Positions 22,765 through 32,737 of a DNA stretch of 61,921 nt are shown here, one piece after another (position 1 is the stretch's first letter; each line of letters begins with the position of its first letter). The notes below the pieces were generated by a model. It did not search any database. It was not told where the DNA came from and saw only the letters and a list, made by a program, of their open reading frames with translations. The stretch comes from Acidobacteriaceae bacterium (GTDB lineage: Bacteria > Acidobacteriota > Terriglobia > Terriglobales > Acidobacteriaceae). The translations under genes and the position numbers were made by a program. The stretch is from the NCBI GenBank assembly GCA_003132405.1, contig PKXQ01000108.1, forward strand, positions 24,787-86,707, in the 5' to 3' direction.

Positions 22765-25476
22765 TTATTCGACGTTCCAGCCGCTTACTTCGATCTGTGG
22801 TTCTGCGGCGCCCGGGCTGCTGGCACGATACGTCGCTGTAATCTCGCGCTTCTCGCCAGGAAGCAGAGAAATGTAATTGTCCTGCCATAGCACCGGAAGA
22901 ATTTCCTCTCCGCCTTTGCCCTTATCGAGCTTTAAGCGGACAAAAAAGGCAATTGTCTTTCCGGGATTGTCTATTCTTACTCGCGTGAGTGCTTCTTTGC
23001 CGTTGTCTGTGCGCTCGCTGCGGCTCGACACCGTCAGTTTTACTTTGGGCAATTGCGCGAGCGAAGTATAGTCAGCAAACGATTTTGTCGGAGTCGTATA
23101 CCAGTTCGATTTTGCCCAATCGAGCGTTTCCGGTTTTGTCGAAAGCCAATAGAAGTTCGATCCGACCAGTTTGTCGCTGCTGTCGGTGACGCGAAGGTCC
23201 AGGAAATACGCGGGCGATAGTCCCTCGATCTGGGGAATCTCGAACACTTTCGCTGTGCTATCGGCTGCTGCGTCGAGCGAGGCGTCTTTAGAAAACTTCT
23301 GCGCTCCGTCCAAATTAAAAACTCTTGCAGTTAGCTTCAGACCTTTGGCATCGTCATATTGACTGCTCACCAGCCATACGGAATGATCGTCATATCCATA
23401 GACGGGGTCGAGCGCTTGCAGCGCTTTCTTCGCGCCGAAATACCCGCCGCCCGGGCGCAGATAATAATCGTAGAGATGCCAGATCATCGAAGGCCACGAA
23501 TTATTCAGCATCCATTGGACGACGCCCGTCGAGTTGTATTTGTTGCGGCTGTAGGCCTCGAACATGGCGCGCACGCCTTCATAGGCCATGAGCTGCGATT
23601 TATAAGTGAAATCGTCCGCGCTGGCGGCCTTTCCGTAGCGCGCATTGAGAGCATCGGTAAACACGCGCAGCGTTTTGAATTCTCCGCCGCCGGCGTGATA
23701 GCTCCAATATCGATCGAGCGATCCATCCGTCGACCACAGATGATCCTTCGGAACCATTTGTCCGACGCTCTCGATCGGCGGAACGGCAGGCCCGATGCTG
23801 GTTTCGCTGTCGAAGCCGTAGGCGCCGCCGCATCCGCCGGGATTGCACAATTTGTCCTCCGCGGGCAGTTGCGGATCTGTTTCCCAATAAGAGGGCGCTA
23901 CATATTCATACGGACCGCTCATCTTCACGCCACTCTCGCCTGTCGCTGTGCTCGGTTTTCCAGTGGCGGAAGAGAGGATCGGATTCGGCCAACGCAAGTC
24001 GGATTCGATTTTCAAATAAGCTGCTTCAACGGCAGGCGGCGGAAAGTTATCACTGCCATTCAGCCACATCAGGAGGCTCGGATGGCCTCTCAGCCGATAC
24101 ATCTGGTCGCGCAAGGAGGTCTTTGCGATCTCGAAGTCTTCAGGCTTCCATTTGTTCCAACGCTCCCAGAAATCGCAGCAACACCAGCCCGCCATCACCA
24201 AAATGCCTTGCTGGTCGGCCATCTCGAAGAATTCATCGCTCTCCAGTTTGCCTTCCAGGCGAATCGTATTCAGCCCCATGTCGCGCACATAGCGGAATTC
24301 ATCGGCAAGTCGCTCGTGGCCTTCGCGGAGCATCATGTCGGGCGTCCAGCCGCCGCCGCGAATTAGAAGGTTCTTGCCATTGATCTTGAAGAGACGTTTG
24401 AAATGGTTCGGCGCCGCTGCGGTGACTTCGGATGTTACCTCGCGAATACCGAATTTCGGTCGTGAGATATCGGAAAGCTCGCCGTTAGTCTCAAACGAAA
24501 GAACAAGATCGTAGAGATTCGGCGTGCCCATCTGCGCCGGCCACCAAAGTCGCGGATGGTTCATGTTGAGCTGCGGGTATTGGTCGGGCGTGAAGAATAT
24601 ATCTTTCGATTCTCGGGCGGCCAGTTGCACAGACTGCACGAACTCGATGCCTTCGATTCTTCCTTTCAACGTTCCTGTTATCGGATGATCAGTCGCATTT
24701 TTCAACTGCGCGGTTACGGTGAGATGGGCAACATCGCTCGCCGGCGAATCTACTTTCGACAACACGGCAGGATGGCGCAGGGCGACTGGCCCGCTGGTTG
24801 TCAAATACACATCACGCCACAGGCCCATCTCTTTATCTGGAGGAGCGGGATTCCAATCCACGAATGTGATTGCGAGGTTATGCTCCGTCGGCGCCCAGAC
24901 TTCCACTGCCAGCACATTGGTTCCGGGCTTAATGGCAGACGTCACGTCGAATTCATAGGTTCGCCACGAGCCAGCGACTTCGTTCGAATTGGCGATCTGC
25001 TTGCCATTTAGAAAAATGTTGGCGCGATAGTTGATGCCGCGAAAATTCAGCCAGACGGTTTTGTTGGTGACTATGCCGGGCAAAGTAAATTCTTTGCGGT
25101 ACCACCACGGAGCCGCATAGGGACTGTCGGGCGGCATGGCCACATTCGAAAAATTCGCGCCGATGGGATAGCGGACGCCCGGATACTGGCGAAGGTTCAT
25201 TCCGAAAAAAGGATCGGGCAGTAGCCCATTCTTTATTTGTGCAGCCACAACGGTCGTGGGGACGTCGGCCTTGATCCAGTCTTTAGTTTCCAAAGTGGAA
25301 TCCAGCGAGGAAAGCGTCTCACCGGTTGCCGATACTTTCGCGGAGGATTGCAGCGTCCAACCCTCGCACAGAGGGATCGTGATCGGAGCTTGTTGAAAGC
25401 TGGGCTGGGCGGCCGCGACGGCCAGTGAGAAGAATGGGATCAACAGACGCAATGTCGTCATAGAAATGCTTGTCAT
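22765..25476 (-). CDS. GH2 glycoside hydrolase, exo-beta-D-glucosaminidase-like
   Basis: A secreted glycosidase of about 903 residues. A signal peptide (MTTLRLLIPFFSLAVAAAQ) is followed by a jelly-roll sugar-binding domain with DWNPAPPDKEMGLWRDVYL, an Ig-like domain and a TIM-barrel with LIRGGGWTPDMMLREG. The acid/base position reads GSDN (Asp476) rather than the usual Asn-Glu, and the nucleophile is Glu558 in FDSETS. An Asp acid/base is the feature that separates CsxA-type chitosan-trimming exo-glucosaminidases from beta-mannosidases. ATG 25476 is chosen because GTGGGG precedes it; 25461 and 25500 are alternatives. Role: hydrolysis of extracellular glucosamine-containing glycans. Confidence 0.82.
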   Translation of the reverse strand: MTSISMTTLRLLIPFFSLAVAAAQPSFQQAPITIPLCEGWTLQSSAKVSATGETLSSLDSTLETKDWIKADVPTTVVAAQIKNGLLPDPFFGMNLRQYPGVRYPIGANFSNVAMPPDSPYAAPWWYRKEFTLPGIVTNKTVWLNFRGINYRANIFLNGKQIANSNEVAGSWRTYEFDVTSAIKPGTNVLAVEVWAPTEHNLAITFVDWNPAPPDKEMGLWRDVYLTTSGPVALRHPAVLSKVDSPASDVAHLTVTAQLKNATDHPITGTLKGRIEGIEFVQSVQLAARESKDIFFTPDQYPQLNMNHPRLWWPAQMGTPNLYDLVLSFETNGELSDISRPKFGIREVTSEVTAAAPNHFKRLFKINGKNLLIRGGGWTPDMMLREGHERLADEFRYVRDMGLNTIRLEGKLESDEFFEMADQQGILVMAGWCCCDFWERWNKWKPEDFEIAKTSLRDQMYRLRGHPSLLMWLNGSDNFPPPAVEAAYLKIESDLRWPNPILSSATGKPSTATGESGVKMSGPYEYVAPSYWETDPQLPAEDKLCNPGGCGGAYGFDSETSIGPAVPPIESVGQMVPKDHLWSTDGSLDRYWSYHAGGGEFKTLRVFTDALNARYGKAASADDFTYKSQLMAYEGVRAMFEAYSRNKYNSTGVVQWMLNNSWPSMIWHLYDYYLRPGGGYFGAKKALQALDPVYGYDDHSVWLVSSQYDDAKGLKLTARVFNLDGAQKFSKDASLDAAADSTAKVFEIPQIEGLSPAYFLDLRVTDSSDKLVGSNFYWLSTKPETLDWAKSNWYTTPTKSFADYTSLAQLPKVKLTVSSRSERTDNGKEALTRVRIDNPGKTIAFFVRLKLDKGKGGEEILPVLWQDNYISLLPGEKREITATYRASSPGAAEPQIEVSGWNVE

Positions 25477-25554
25477 CAATGTGCCCCACGTTGATAACAC
25501 CTTTATTGATTCGATTCAATGGCGGATTTTAGGCCCGATTTTGCGAAAGCGGAC

Positions 25555-25633
25555 ACCACAAAGGGCACTAAGGGTCCACGAAGGAAATACTGGTATATAC
25601 GAAATCCTTCGCATACTTCCCGTCCTTGGTGGT
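25555..25633. repeat. ACCACAAAGG-family palindromic element
   Basis: ACCACAAAGG (25555-25564) pairs imperfectly with CCTTGGTGGT (25624-25633). CGAAGG (25579-25584) pairs exactly with CCTTCG (25606-25611). The element forms a long imperfect hairpin between divergent genes. Its left arm is the sequence found at the rimI start (5356-5386). Confidence 0.65.
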
Positions 25634-25711
25634 TCAAGGTATTTGTCGGTGGCGGCGACTTGTTATAGCAAGCCATTAGGAAAGACTCCCGCAGCGGCAG
25701 CCATCGCGCTC

Positions 25712-25737
25712 GCTAGTTTATAATTATAAATTCTAGC
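25712..25737 (+). promoter_or_regulatory. AT-rich palindrome with -10 box upstream of ppiD
   Basis: TTTATAATTATAAA (25717-25730) is a perfect palindrome flanked by GCTAG and CTAGC. It contains TATAAT at 25719-25724, a likely -10 box for the PpiD gene 60 nt downstream. The symmetry could also mark an operator. The rest of 25477-25786 holds only the repeat above. Confidence 0.4.
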
Positions 25738-25786
25738 TTCCAGCGGAAACTAATCTGACAGAACTGTCCTACGGAGTTATCCAACT

Positions 25787-27769
25787 ATGATTCGACAGCT
25801 GCAAAATGCGGGGCCAACGCTAAAGATCGTTCTCGGCGCCCTGCTTGTCATTATTTGTGCTTCCATGGCGATCACGCTGATTCCCGGCGGCCTCGGCTCC
25901 AGCCTCGGCATTGGCGCACCTCCGCCTGGTGTTCTTGCCACCGTTGGCGATCAAACCGTGACCGTGAATGAGGTGGAGCGCGAAGCCCGGGCGATGGTTC
26001 GTCAGCAGTTTCCGCGCGGTGGAGCGCAGGCCAGCATGCTGTTGCCATATTTCGCCAGTCAGGCCGCCCAGCAGATCATCAATGAGAAAGCACTGGTCGC
26101 CGAAGCGCATCGTATGGGCCTGCGCGTGAGCGATGAGGAACTTCGCGACGAGCTTCAGCACGGGCAGCTTGGCTCCATGCTTTTTCCCGATGGCAAGTTC
26201 GTCGGGCAGGAAGAGTATGAAAATTTCGTTCAGCGCAATGACCTCACAGTTCCGCAGTTTGAAGCGCTGGAGAAGGATTTTATTCTCGTTCGCAAACTGC
26301 GCGCTTTGGTTTCCAGCAGCGCTTTTGTCGGGGACACTGACGTACGCGACGAATTCAACCAACGCAATACGAAAGTAAAGTTTGAATATGCGGTGATTAC
26401 GAAGGCCGATATTCTGAAGGGGCTGCATCCTACCGACGAAGAGCTCAAGGCCTTTTACGATCGCAACAAGGCGACGTATAACAATTCCATCCCTGAGAAG
26501 CGCCAGATTAAGTACGTCGTTATCGACACCGCGAAAATCGCGGCCGCAACCGCCGTTACCGATCAAGACCTCCAGGCGTTTTACGATCAGCACCGCGACG
26601 AATATCGCGTGCCTGAGCAGGTGAAGGTCAGCCACATTTTGATCAAGACTCCTTTACCTGGTCCGGACGGCAAGGTAGATGAAAAGGGCGTGGCCGAAGC
26701 GCGCGCGAAAGCGGAAGATGTTTTGAAGCAGGTGAAGGCTGGCGGAGATTTCGCAAAACTTGCGGAGAAATATTCCGACGATCCTGGCAGCGGCAAGAGC
26801 GGAGGCGAACTAGGCTGGATCGGCCGCGGCCGCACTGTGCCGGAATTTGAGAAAGCTGCATTTTCACTTGGCAAAGGACAGACCAGCGATCTGGTCAAAA
26901 GTAGTTACGGCTTCCATATCATCCGCGTTGAAGACAAGCAGGATGCTCATCTCAAAACGTTCGCTGAGGTGAAGAGCGAGATCGAAGAAAAAGTGAAGCA
27001 GCAAAAGGCCGCGCACGCCACCGAAGCGGACGCTAACGCACTGCTCAGCCAGGCGCGCACCTCCGGATTCGACCAAGCCGCCGCTGCTAAAGGCGAGGCT
27101 GCGGTCACGACCGACTTCTTCAGCCGAACCGATAGTTTGCCCGGACTGGCTGCCAATCCGCAGTTTATGGATGCTGTCTTCAATGAAGCGGACAAGGCTC
27201 CGCCCGATGTGGTGCAGGTTCCGCAAGGCTACGTGGTTTTCCAGTTGCTCGCGATCAGGCCTCCTGCAACACCTACGTTCGAAGAAATTCGCGCGCGAGT
27301 CGAAAACGAGTTCAAGAATGAGCGCGCCGGATTTCTCATGCAACAGAAGACACAAGAACTCTCTGACCGGGCCAAGGCTGCGCACGATCTGAAAAAAGTC
27401 GCCAAGGAACTCGGTGCAACGGTCAAGACGAGCGAACTGGTTGCGCCCGATGGACAGGTTCCCGACATTGGATCGATGAGCAGTGCGACGGCAATTTTCT
27501 CACTCAAGCCCGGCGACATTAGCGCGCCCATTACGGCCGGCGGCAACGGCGTGGTCGCTCAACTTCTCGAAAAACAGGCGCCAACGGATCAGGAATTCGC
27601 CGAAAAGAAAGACCAGACGCGCCAGTCCCTGATCGAAGCCAAACAGAACGATTTGTTCGGGCTGTTCGTTACCAATCTGCGCAAGGATATGGAAAGTTCC
27701 CATCGCCTCAAGGTCAACGAGGAAGAGATGAAAAACCTGACGCGGCAGGGCGCGCAAGAAGGCTCATAG
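25787..27769 (+). CDS. ppiD: PpiD/SurA-type periplasmic peptidyl-prolyl isomerase
   Basis: A 660-residue membrane-anchored folding factor. It has an N-terminal signal anchor (about residues 12-35), a SurA_N-like helical chaperone region (50-200), and a parvulin rotamase domain at about 270-385 with VKVSHILIKTPLPG, KYSDDPGSGKSGGELGWIGRG and SSYGFHIIRVEDK. A helical C-terminal region follows. It would assist folding of outer-membrane and exported proteins at the inner membrane. ATG 25787 follows ACGGAG. Assignment to PpiD rather than free SurA rests on the anchor and length. Confidence 0.85.
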   Translation: MIRQLQNAGPTLKIVLGALLVIICASMAITLIPGGLGSSLGIGAPPPGVLATVGDQTVTVNEVEREARAMVRQQFPRGGAQASMLLPYFASQAAQQIINEKALVAEAHRMGLRVSDEELRDELQHGQLGSMLFPDGKFVGQEEYENFVQRNDLTVPQFEALEKDFILVRKLRALVSSSAFVGDTDVRDEFNQRNTKVKFEYAVITKADILKGLHPTDEELKAFYDRNKATYNNSIPEKRQIKYVVIDTAKIAAATAVTDQDLQAFYDQHRDEYRVPEQVKVSHILIKTPLPGPDGKVDEKGVAEARAKAEDVLKQVKAGGDFAKLAEKYSDDPGSGKSGGELGWIGRGRTVPEFEKAAFSLGKGQTSDLVKSSYGFHIIRVEDKQDAHLKTFAEVKSEIEEKVKQQKAAHATEADANALLSQARTSGFDQAAAAKGEAAVTTDFFSRTDSLPGLAANPQFMDAVFNEADKAPPDVVQVPQGYVVFQLLAIRPPATPTFEEIRARVENEFKNERAGFLMQQKTQELSDRAKAAHDLKKVAKELGATVKTSELVAPDGQVPDIGSMSSATAIFSLKPGDISAPITAGGNGVVAQLLEKQAPTDQEFAEKKDQTRQSLIEAKQNDLFGLFVTNLRKDMESSHRLKVNEEEMKNLTRQGAQEGS

Positions 27770-27772
27770 AGA

Positions 27773-27873
27773 AGTTCTCAGTTCCCGGGTCTCTTGTCTG
27801 AGCAGTTGCTGCGAACCGATGCCGCGCTGGTGAAAATCCACCGCTAAGAACCGGGAACAGGGAACCGAGAACT
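27773..27873. repeat. Inverted repeat after ppiD
   Basis: AGTTCTCAGTTCCC (27773-27786) and GGGAACCGAGAACT (27860-27873) pair with one mismatch over 14 bp. The intervening sequence adds further AACCGGGAA-type matches. It fills the gap between ppiD and malQ. Confidence 0.65.
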
Positions 27874-27881
27874 GATTTTGA

Positions 27882-29414
27882 ATGTCATTCCCCCGTGCCA
27901 GCGGAATTCTGCTTCATCCCTCGTCGCTCCCTTCGCGCGGCGGGATTGGAGACTTTGGTCCGGCGGCTTATGCTTTTGCGGATTTTCTCGCGTCGGCGCG
28001 TCAAGGCCTCTGGCAAGTGTTGCCGCTCGGTCCGCTCGGCTTCGGGAACTCGCCCTATTCTTCCACTTCGGCCTTCGCCGGCAATCCTCTGCTGATCAGC
28101 CTGGAGCGCCTCGCCGATCGCCGTTGGATTGACCGCGCTTCGGTCGATGCTGTTCCCAACGGAACTGGGCCCGTGGACTATCCAACGGTTTTCCATCACA
28201 AGCTGCCATTGTTGTTCGAAGCGGCGCGCCGTTTTGTGCGCTCTGCGGCCTCGCCGGCGCGTGCGCGTTATGAAAATTTCTGCCGGCAAAACCAGGGATG
28301 GCTCGACGACTTCGTTCTCTTCGATGGGCTACGCGCGCGTTTCAAACTCGAGAGTTGGAATTCTTGGCCGCGTGAACTTGTTCACCGCGATCCGGTCGCG
28401 ATCGCGAAGGCGCAGGCCGAAATGCATAACGAACTCGATGTGCGCCGCGCAGTCCAGTTTTTTTTCTATGAGCAATGGCAGGCGCTGCGCACCTATTGCT
28501 CGCAAAAATCGATTCGCGTCGTGGGGGACATGGCCATCTTCGTGAATTTCGACAGCGCCGATGTGTGGACCCACTGCGATCTGTTTCGTCTGAACTCGGT
28601 GCTTGATCCTGAAGTCGTCGCCGGCGTGCCGCCGGACTTTTTCAGCAAAGACGGCCAGCGCTGGGGTAATCCTCTGTATCGCTGGGACGTGATGAAGGAA
28701 CAGGGATACGCTTGGTGGATTGATCGCATGCGCTGGCTGACGCGCAATTTTGATTACATCCGGCTCGATCACTTCCGGGGATTTTCGCAATTCTGGGAGA
28801 TCCCGGCGAGCGAACCGACCGCCATTAATGGCCGTTGGGTCGACGGCCCCAAGGATGATTTATTTGTTAAGTTGCACGAGGCTCTGGGCGGACTCCCATT
28901 CTTTGCCGAAGATCTCGGATACATCACGCCCGACGTCACCACTCTCCGAGAACGCCTCAAGATTCCGGGCATGGCGGTGTTGCAATTTGGCTTCGGCGAT
29001 CCGGGCGCGCATACGCATCTGCCCCACACATTCACGGTCGACAAGGTCGTCTACACGGGTACGCACGACAACGACACTCTGCTCGGCTGGTGGAAATCGG
29101 GCGCGACCGAGTTTGAACGTCAGCAGGTGGAGTCGTATGTGGGCAATTGTGAAGACGGTGTCAACTGGGCAATGATTCGCGCTGCTTCCACTTCTGTCGC
29201 CAGCTTGTGCGTGTTGCCGTTGCAGGACGTACTGGGGTTGGGAAGCGAGGGGCGGATGAATGTTCCCAGCCTTGCGCAAGGAAACTGGCGCTGGCGCTTT
29301 GCCGCCGATTTGCTGCATCCGGAATTGGGGAAAAAACTGGCTATCCTCGCTGAAGTCTGCGACCGGCAGCCGAAGGCAGTCCCGGCGGTCGCCAATGAAG
29401 AGTGGGCGGCCTGA
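27882..29414 (+). CDS. malQ: 4-alpha-glucanotransferase (amylomaltase)
   Basis: A GH77 enzyme that transfers alpha-1,4-glucan chains in glycogen/maltodextrin metabolism. The 510-residue product begins SFPRASGILLHPSSLPSRGG, the standard GH77 opening. Catalytic-site motifs are present: RLDHFRGF (nucleophile Asp), FFAEDLGYI (acid/base Glu) and TGTHDNDT (stabilising Asp). Cytoplasmic; no signal peptide. No Shine-Dalgarno precedes ATG 27882. It is followed, after 144 nt, by the ABC importer genes, with no evident functional link. Confidence 0.94.
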   Translation: MSFPRASGILLHPSSLPSRGGIGDFGPAAYAFADFLASARQGLWQVLPLGPLGFGNSPYSSTSAFAGNPLLISLERLADRRWIDRASVDAVPNGTGPVDYPTVFHHKLPLLFEAARRFVRSAASPARARYENFCRQNQGWLDDFVLFDGLRARFKLESWNSWPRELVHRDPVAIAKAQAEMHNELDVRRAVQFFFYEQWQALRTYCSQKSIRVVGDMAIFVNFDSADVWTHCDLFRLNSVLDPEVVAGVPPDFFSKDGQRWGNPLYRWDVMKEQGYAWWIDRMRWLTRNFDYIRLDHFRGFSQFWEIPASEPTAINGRWVDGPKDDLFVKLHEALGGLPFFAEDLGYITPDVTTLRERLKIPGMAVLQFGFGDPGAHTHLPHTFTVDKVVYTGTHDNDTLLGWWKSGATEFERQQVESYVGNCEDGVNWAMIRAASTSVASLCVLPLQDVLGLGSEGRMNVPSLAQGNWRWRFAADLLHPELGKKLAILAEVCDRQPKAVPAVANEEWAA

Positions 29415-29558
29415 GTGGTGTATTCTCGCTGTCGAACCAAGTTGTTCAAGCGTCAGGTGCAAGCTTTTGTTTTCGAGTGTCGGCTCAAAACTTAGAATCA
29501 TTGCTGGTTTCCGTAAGACGGAACACCTAAAACTACCTGTCTCTTCCTGGAGCACTCC

Positions 29559-30899
29559 GTGACCGAGTCCATCATTCGCGCGCAGGCTGTCGAAAAATTC
29601 TACCTGCAGCCGGATGGAAGTCGCATTGAAGTCATTGCGCCCGTCGATCTCGACGTGGAGCCGGGCAAAATTATCGCCTTGCTCGGTCCGTCAGGCTGCG
29701 GCAAGTCCACGTTGCTGCGGATTCTCACCGGCCTCAGCAAGCCTTCATCAGGCCAGGTGCTTTGGCACGGCCAGCCGATTACGTCGCAGAATGCCGGCGT
29801 AGCCATCGTCTTTCAAAGTTTTGCTTTATTTCCCTGGCTGACCGTGCTCGACAATGTCGAGGCGCCGCTCGAAGCGCGCGGCGTGCCCGCCATGGAGCGC
29901 CACAAACGCGCCTTGCGCATTCTCGACACCGTGGGTCTCGATGGCTTTGAGAGCGCTTATCCGAAAGAGCTCTCCGGAGGCATGAAGCAGCGCGTAGGCT
30001 TTGCGCGCGCACTGGTGGTCGAACCCGAAGTTCTTTTCATGGATGAGCCCTTCTCGGCGCTCGACGTACTCACGGCCGAGAATCTGCGCAACGAACTGCT
30101 TGAGCTGTGGCTCAACAAGAAAATGCCGACCAAGGCAATTTTCATCGTAACGCACAACATCGAAGAAGCGGTGTTGCTGGCGGATCGTGTCCTCGTGCTG
30201 GCGAGAAATCCGGCGTGGGTACGCGCTGATTTTGCCGTCGAACTCTCGCATCCCCGTGACCGTAAATCGCCGCGCTTTGTCGAACTCGTCGACTACATTT
30301 ACAAGATCATGACCCAGCCCCAACTCGCATTGCCGGTGCCCGACGCGAACGCCGCCGCGCAAAAACCCGTTCGCCAGAAATATCAGATGATTCCCCATGC
30401 CCGTGTCGGTGGCATTGCGGGCCTGCTTGAATTGCTGCAGGACCGCGGCGGAAAAGAATATCTTCACCGTCTCGCCGAAGTCCTCATCATGGACGCAGAA
30501 GACCTGCTTCCGATCGTCGAGGCTGCCGTGCTGCTCGGCTTCGCCACCTTGAAAGACGGCGATGTTCACCTTACCGCTGAGGGAACGCGGTTCGCGGAAG
30601 CTGACATTCTCACCCGTAAAATTCTTTTCCGCCAGGCTGCGCTGAATCACGTCGTCATCCTCCAGCAGATCGATAGCATCCTGCACGCCAAGGCGGACCG
30701 TTCCATTTCGGAAGAATTCTTCTACGACATTCTCGACGAGCACTTCAGCGAGGATGAGGTGCAGCGGCAATTCGAAACCGCAATGAACTGGGGCCGCTAC
30801 GCTGAAATTTTCGACTTCGACCGCGAATCGCACCGGCTGATTCTGGCCGAGCCCGTTAGTGAGCCGCATCCGCCAACCAGCACCCCGGTGCAGCAGTGA
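29559..30899 (+). CDS. NitT/TauT-type ABC transporter ATPase with C-terminal AAA-associated domain
   Basis: A 446-residue ATPase. The N-terminal ABC domain is of the nitrate/sulfonate/taurine importer type: Walker A GPSGCGKST, Q-loop FQSFALFPWLTV, signature LSGGMKQR, Walker B VLFMDEPF and H-loop VTHN. Residues about 300-430 form a second helical domain resembling the AAA-associated C-terminal domain, including IAGLLELLQDRGGKEYLHRLA and ILFRQAALNHVVIL. The start is GTG 29559 with CTGGAG upstream. Its stop overlaps the permease start (GTGA), showing coupling. No substrate-binding protein gene is adjacent. Confidence 0.85.
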   Translation: MTESIIRAQAVEKFYLQPDGSRIEVIAPVDLDVEPGKIIALLGPSGCGKSTLLRILTGLSKPSSGQVLWHGQPITSQNAGVAIVFQSFALFPWLTVLDNVEAPLEARGVPAMERHKRALRILDTVGLDGFESAYPKELSGGMKQRVGFARALVVEPEVLFMDEPFSALDVLTAENLRNELLELWLNKKMPTKAIFIVTHNIEEAVLLADRVLVLARNPAWVRADFAVELSHPRDRKSPRFVELVDYIYKIMTQPQLALPVPDANAAAQKPVRQKYQMIPHARVGGIAGLLELLQDRGGKEYLHRLAEVLIMDAEDLLPIVEAAVLLGFATLKDGDVHLTAEGTRFAEADILTRKILFRQAALNHVVILQQIDSILHAKADRSISEEFFYDILDEHFSEDEVQRQFETAMNWGRYAEIFDFDRESHRLILAEPVSEPHPPTSTPVQQ

Positions 30900-32638
30900 A
30901 GCGTCCGCAACGAATCGTCTTCCGTCCGCTGGTGCGTATCTGGTCGGTAATGCCGCGTCCGAGCGCGGCTGGGTTGCCCGACCTGGTCATGTTTTCCGCC
31001 GGGCTGGCGCTCTTCTACGGCGTCATCGAGGTCGGGCGCAACTGGCTCGGCCCCTTTCATCCTCAGGTCGAAATCAGCCGCAGCCTCGAATCGCTTCCCG
31101 TTTATGCAGGTTACTCGCTGTTGCGCATTGCTCTCGCGTATGTGCTGAGCCTGCTCTTCGCCGTCGCCTACGGTTACATCGCCGCTTATCGTCCGCGCGC
31201 CGAACGTTTCATGATTCCTCTGCTCGACGTTCTGCAATCTATTCCGGTGCTGAGTTTTCTTCCGGGCGTGATGCTGGCCATGGCGGCGCTTTTTCCCGGT
31301 CGTCAACTCGGCGTCGAACTCGGCGCGGTCCTGCTCATTTTCACCGGGCAGGTGTGGAACATGGCCTTCAGTTTTTACGCGTCGCTGAAAAGTATTCCGC
31401 GCGAGATGCGCGAAGCGGCGACGATCTATCGCTTCAATTGGTGGCAGCGCTTTCTGCAAATCGAATTGCCGTTCGCAACCATCGGCCTCGTCTGGAACTC
31501 GATGATGTCGGTTGCGGGAGCCTGGTTCTTTTTGATGGCCTGTGAGCAATTTGGAGATTTCCGTTTACCAGGCCTCGGTTCGTATCTCCAGGCCGCTGCC
31601 GATGATGGTGATACTCGCTCCATTCTTCTTGGCATTCTGACCATGGTCGCCGTGATCGTGCTGATCGATCAGTTCCTATGGCGTCCGGTGATCGCATGGG
31701 CTGAAAAATTTAAGATGGAGCAGGTCGAGAGCGCCAGTGCGCCGACTTCATGGGTGCTCGACTTTCTACGGCGTTCGCGCGGTATTGCCCTCTTTCGCAA
31801 ACGAGCAGTGACCCCCCTCCGCGAACAGATGGTCCATTACTTCGCCCGCAAGCAGGATTCTCCCTCCGAATCCTCTGGCGCCAACATAACGCTTCTTTGG
31901 CTCGGGCGCGTGCTAGGAGTTGCGGCGCTCGGCGCGATCGCGTATGCCGTGGTTCGAGTCATCATGATCTTGACTGGCCTAGGCACCTCCGACTTTCGCC
32001 ACATCGGAATCGGGCTGCTGGCGACATGGTTGCGTGTGAATCTCACCTTGGTGCTCGGCGCCCTCTGGACGATTCCGGTCGGCGTCGCCATCGGATCTAA
32101 CCCACGTCTGGCGCGCATTGCGCAACCGCTGGCGCAGATTGCCGCGTCGGTCCCGGCGACAGCGGTGTTCCCGGTTGTGCTACTGCTTTTAATTCACCTC
32201 GGCGGAGGACTGGGACTCGGGTCGATCGTTCTGCTCTTGCTCGGAACGCAGTGGTACATTTTGTTCAACGTAATTGCCGGCGCCATGGCGATTCCGACCG
32301 ACTTGAAAGAAGCGGCTAGCGTTTTCTGCATCAACGGCTGGGAGCGGTGGCGCAAATTAATCCTGCCCGGAATTTTTCCTTTTCTGGTTACCGGAATGAT
32401 CACGGCGTCCGGCGGCGCATGGAACGTCAGCATCGTCGCCGAATATGCCCACCTCAAAGGCCAGGTCTATTCGACGGTCGGCATCGGCGAAATGATTTCC
32501 GCCGCAACCGATGCCAAGAATTTCAATCTGCTGCTCGCCAGCACAATTGCCCTCGCCGCCGTTGTGGTTACGACCAATCGCCTAGTATGGCGGCGTCTCT
32601 ATCGCCTCGCGGAGACACGATTTAAACTCGAAGGCTGA
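30896..32638 (+). CDS. ABC transporter permease with two fused BPD domains
   Basis: A 580-residue membrane protein in which two NitT/TauT-type permease domains are fused (about residues 20-270 and 330-575), each with around six membrane helices. Each half has the coupling EAA loop: REMREAATIYRFNWWQRFLQIELP and TDLKEAASVFCINGWERWRKLILP. The single chain would supply both channel halves for the preceding ATPase. The start is GTG 30896, overlapping the ATPase stop. Substrate is unknown; relatives are annotated for anions such as nitrate, bicarbonate or sulfonates. Confidence 0.85.
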   Translation: MKRPQRIVFRPLVRIWSVMPRPSAAGLPDLVMFSAGLALFYGVIEVGRNWLGPFHPQVEISRSLESLPVYAGYSLLRIALAYVLSLLFAVAYGYIAAYRPRAERFMIPLLDVLQSIPVLSFLPGVMLAMAALFPGRQLGVELGAVLLIFTGQVWNMAFSFYASLKSIPREMREAATIYRFNWWQRFLQIELPFATIGLVWNSMMSVAGAWFFLMACEQFGDFRLPGLGSYLQAAADDGDTRSILLGILTMVAVIVLIDQFLWRPVIAWAEKFKMEQVESASAPTSWVLDFLRRSRGIALFRKRAVTPLREQMVHYFARKQDSPSESSGANITLLWLGRVLGVAALGAIAYAVVRVIMILTGLGTSDFRHIGIGLLATWLRVNLTLVLGALWTIPVGVAIGSNPRLARIAQPLAQIAASVPATAVFPVVLLLLIHLGGGLGLGSIVLLLLGTQWYILFNVIAGAMAIPTDLKEAASVFCINGWERWRKLILPGIFPFLVTGMITASGGAWNVSIVAEYAHLKGQVYSTVGIGEMISAATDAKNFNLLLASTIALAAVVVTTNRLVWRRLYRLAETRFKLEG

Positions 32639-32737
32639 TCGCGCTGAGTATCTCCCCGGTTACTAAAGAGTTGCCGATTCACAAACCCTTAATCCTCTCT
32701 TCATAAACCTGCAAACAAGCCAAGGCAAGAATGAGCT

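Noticed and set aside
23359..24366. 335-codon open frame antisense to the GH2 gene
   Set aside because: The opposite strand encodes a complete GH2 enzyme with catalytic residues; this frame has no domain pattern and exists because of GC-rich codon bias.
29826..30869. 347-codon open frame antisense to the ABC ATPase
   Set aside because: A mirror of the real ATPase gene; no recognisable domain.
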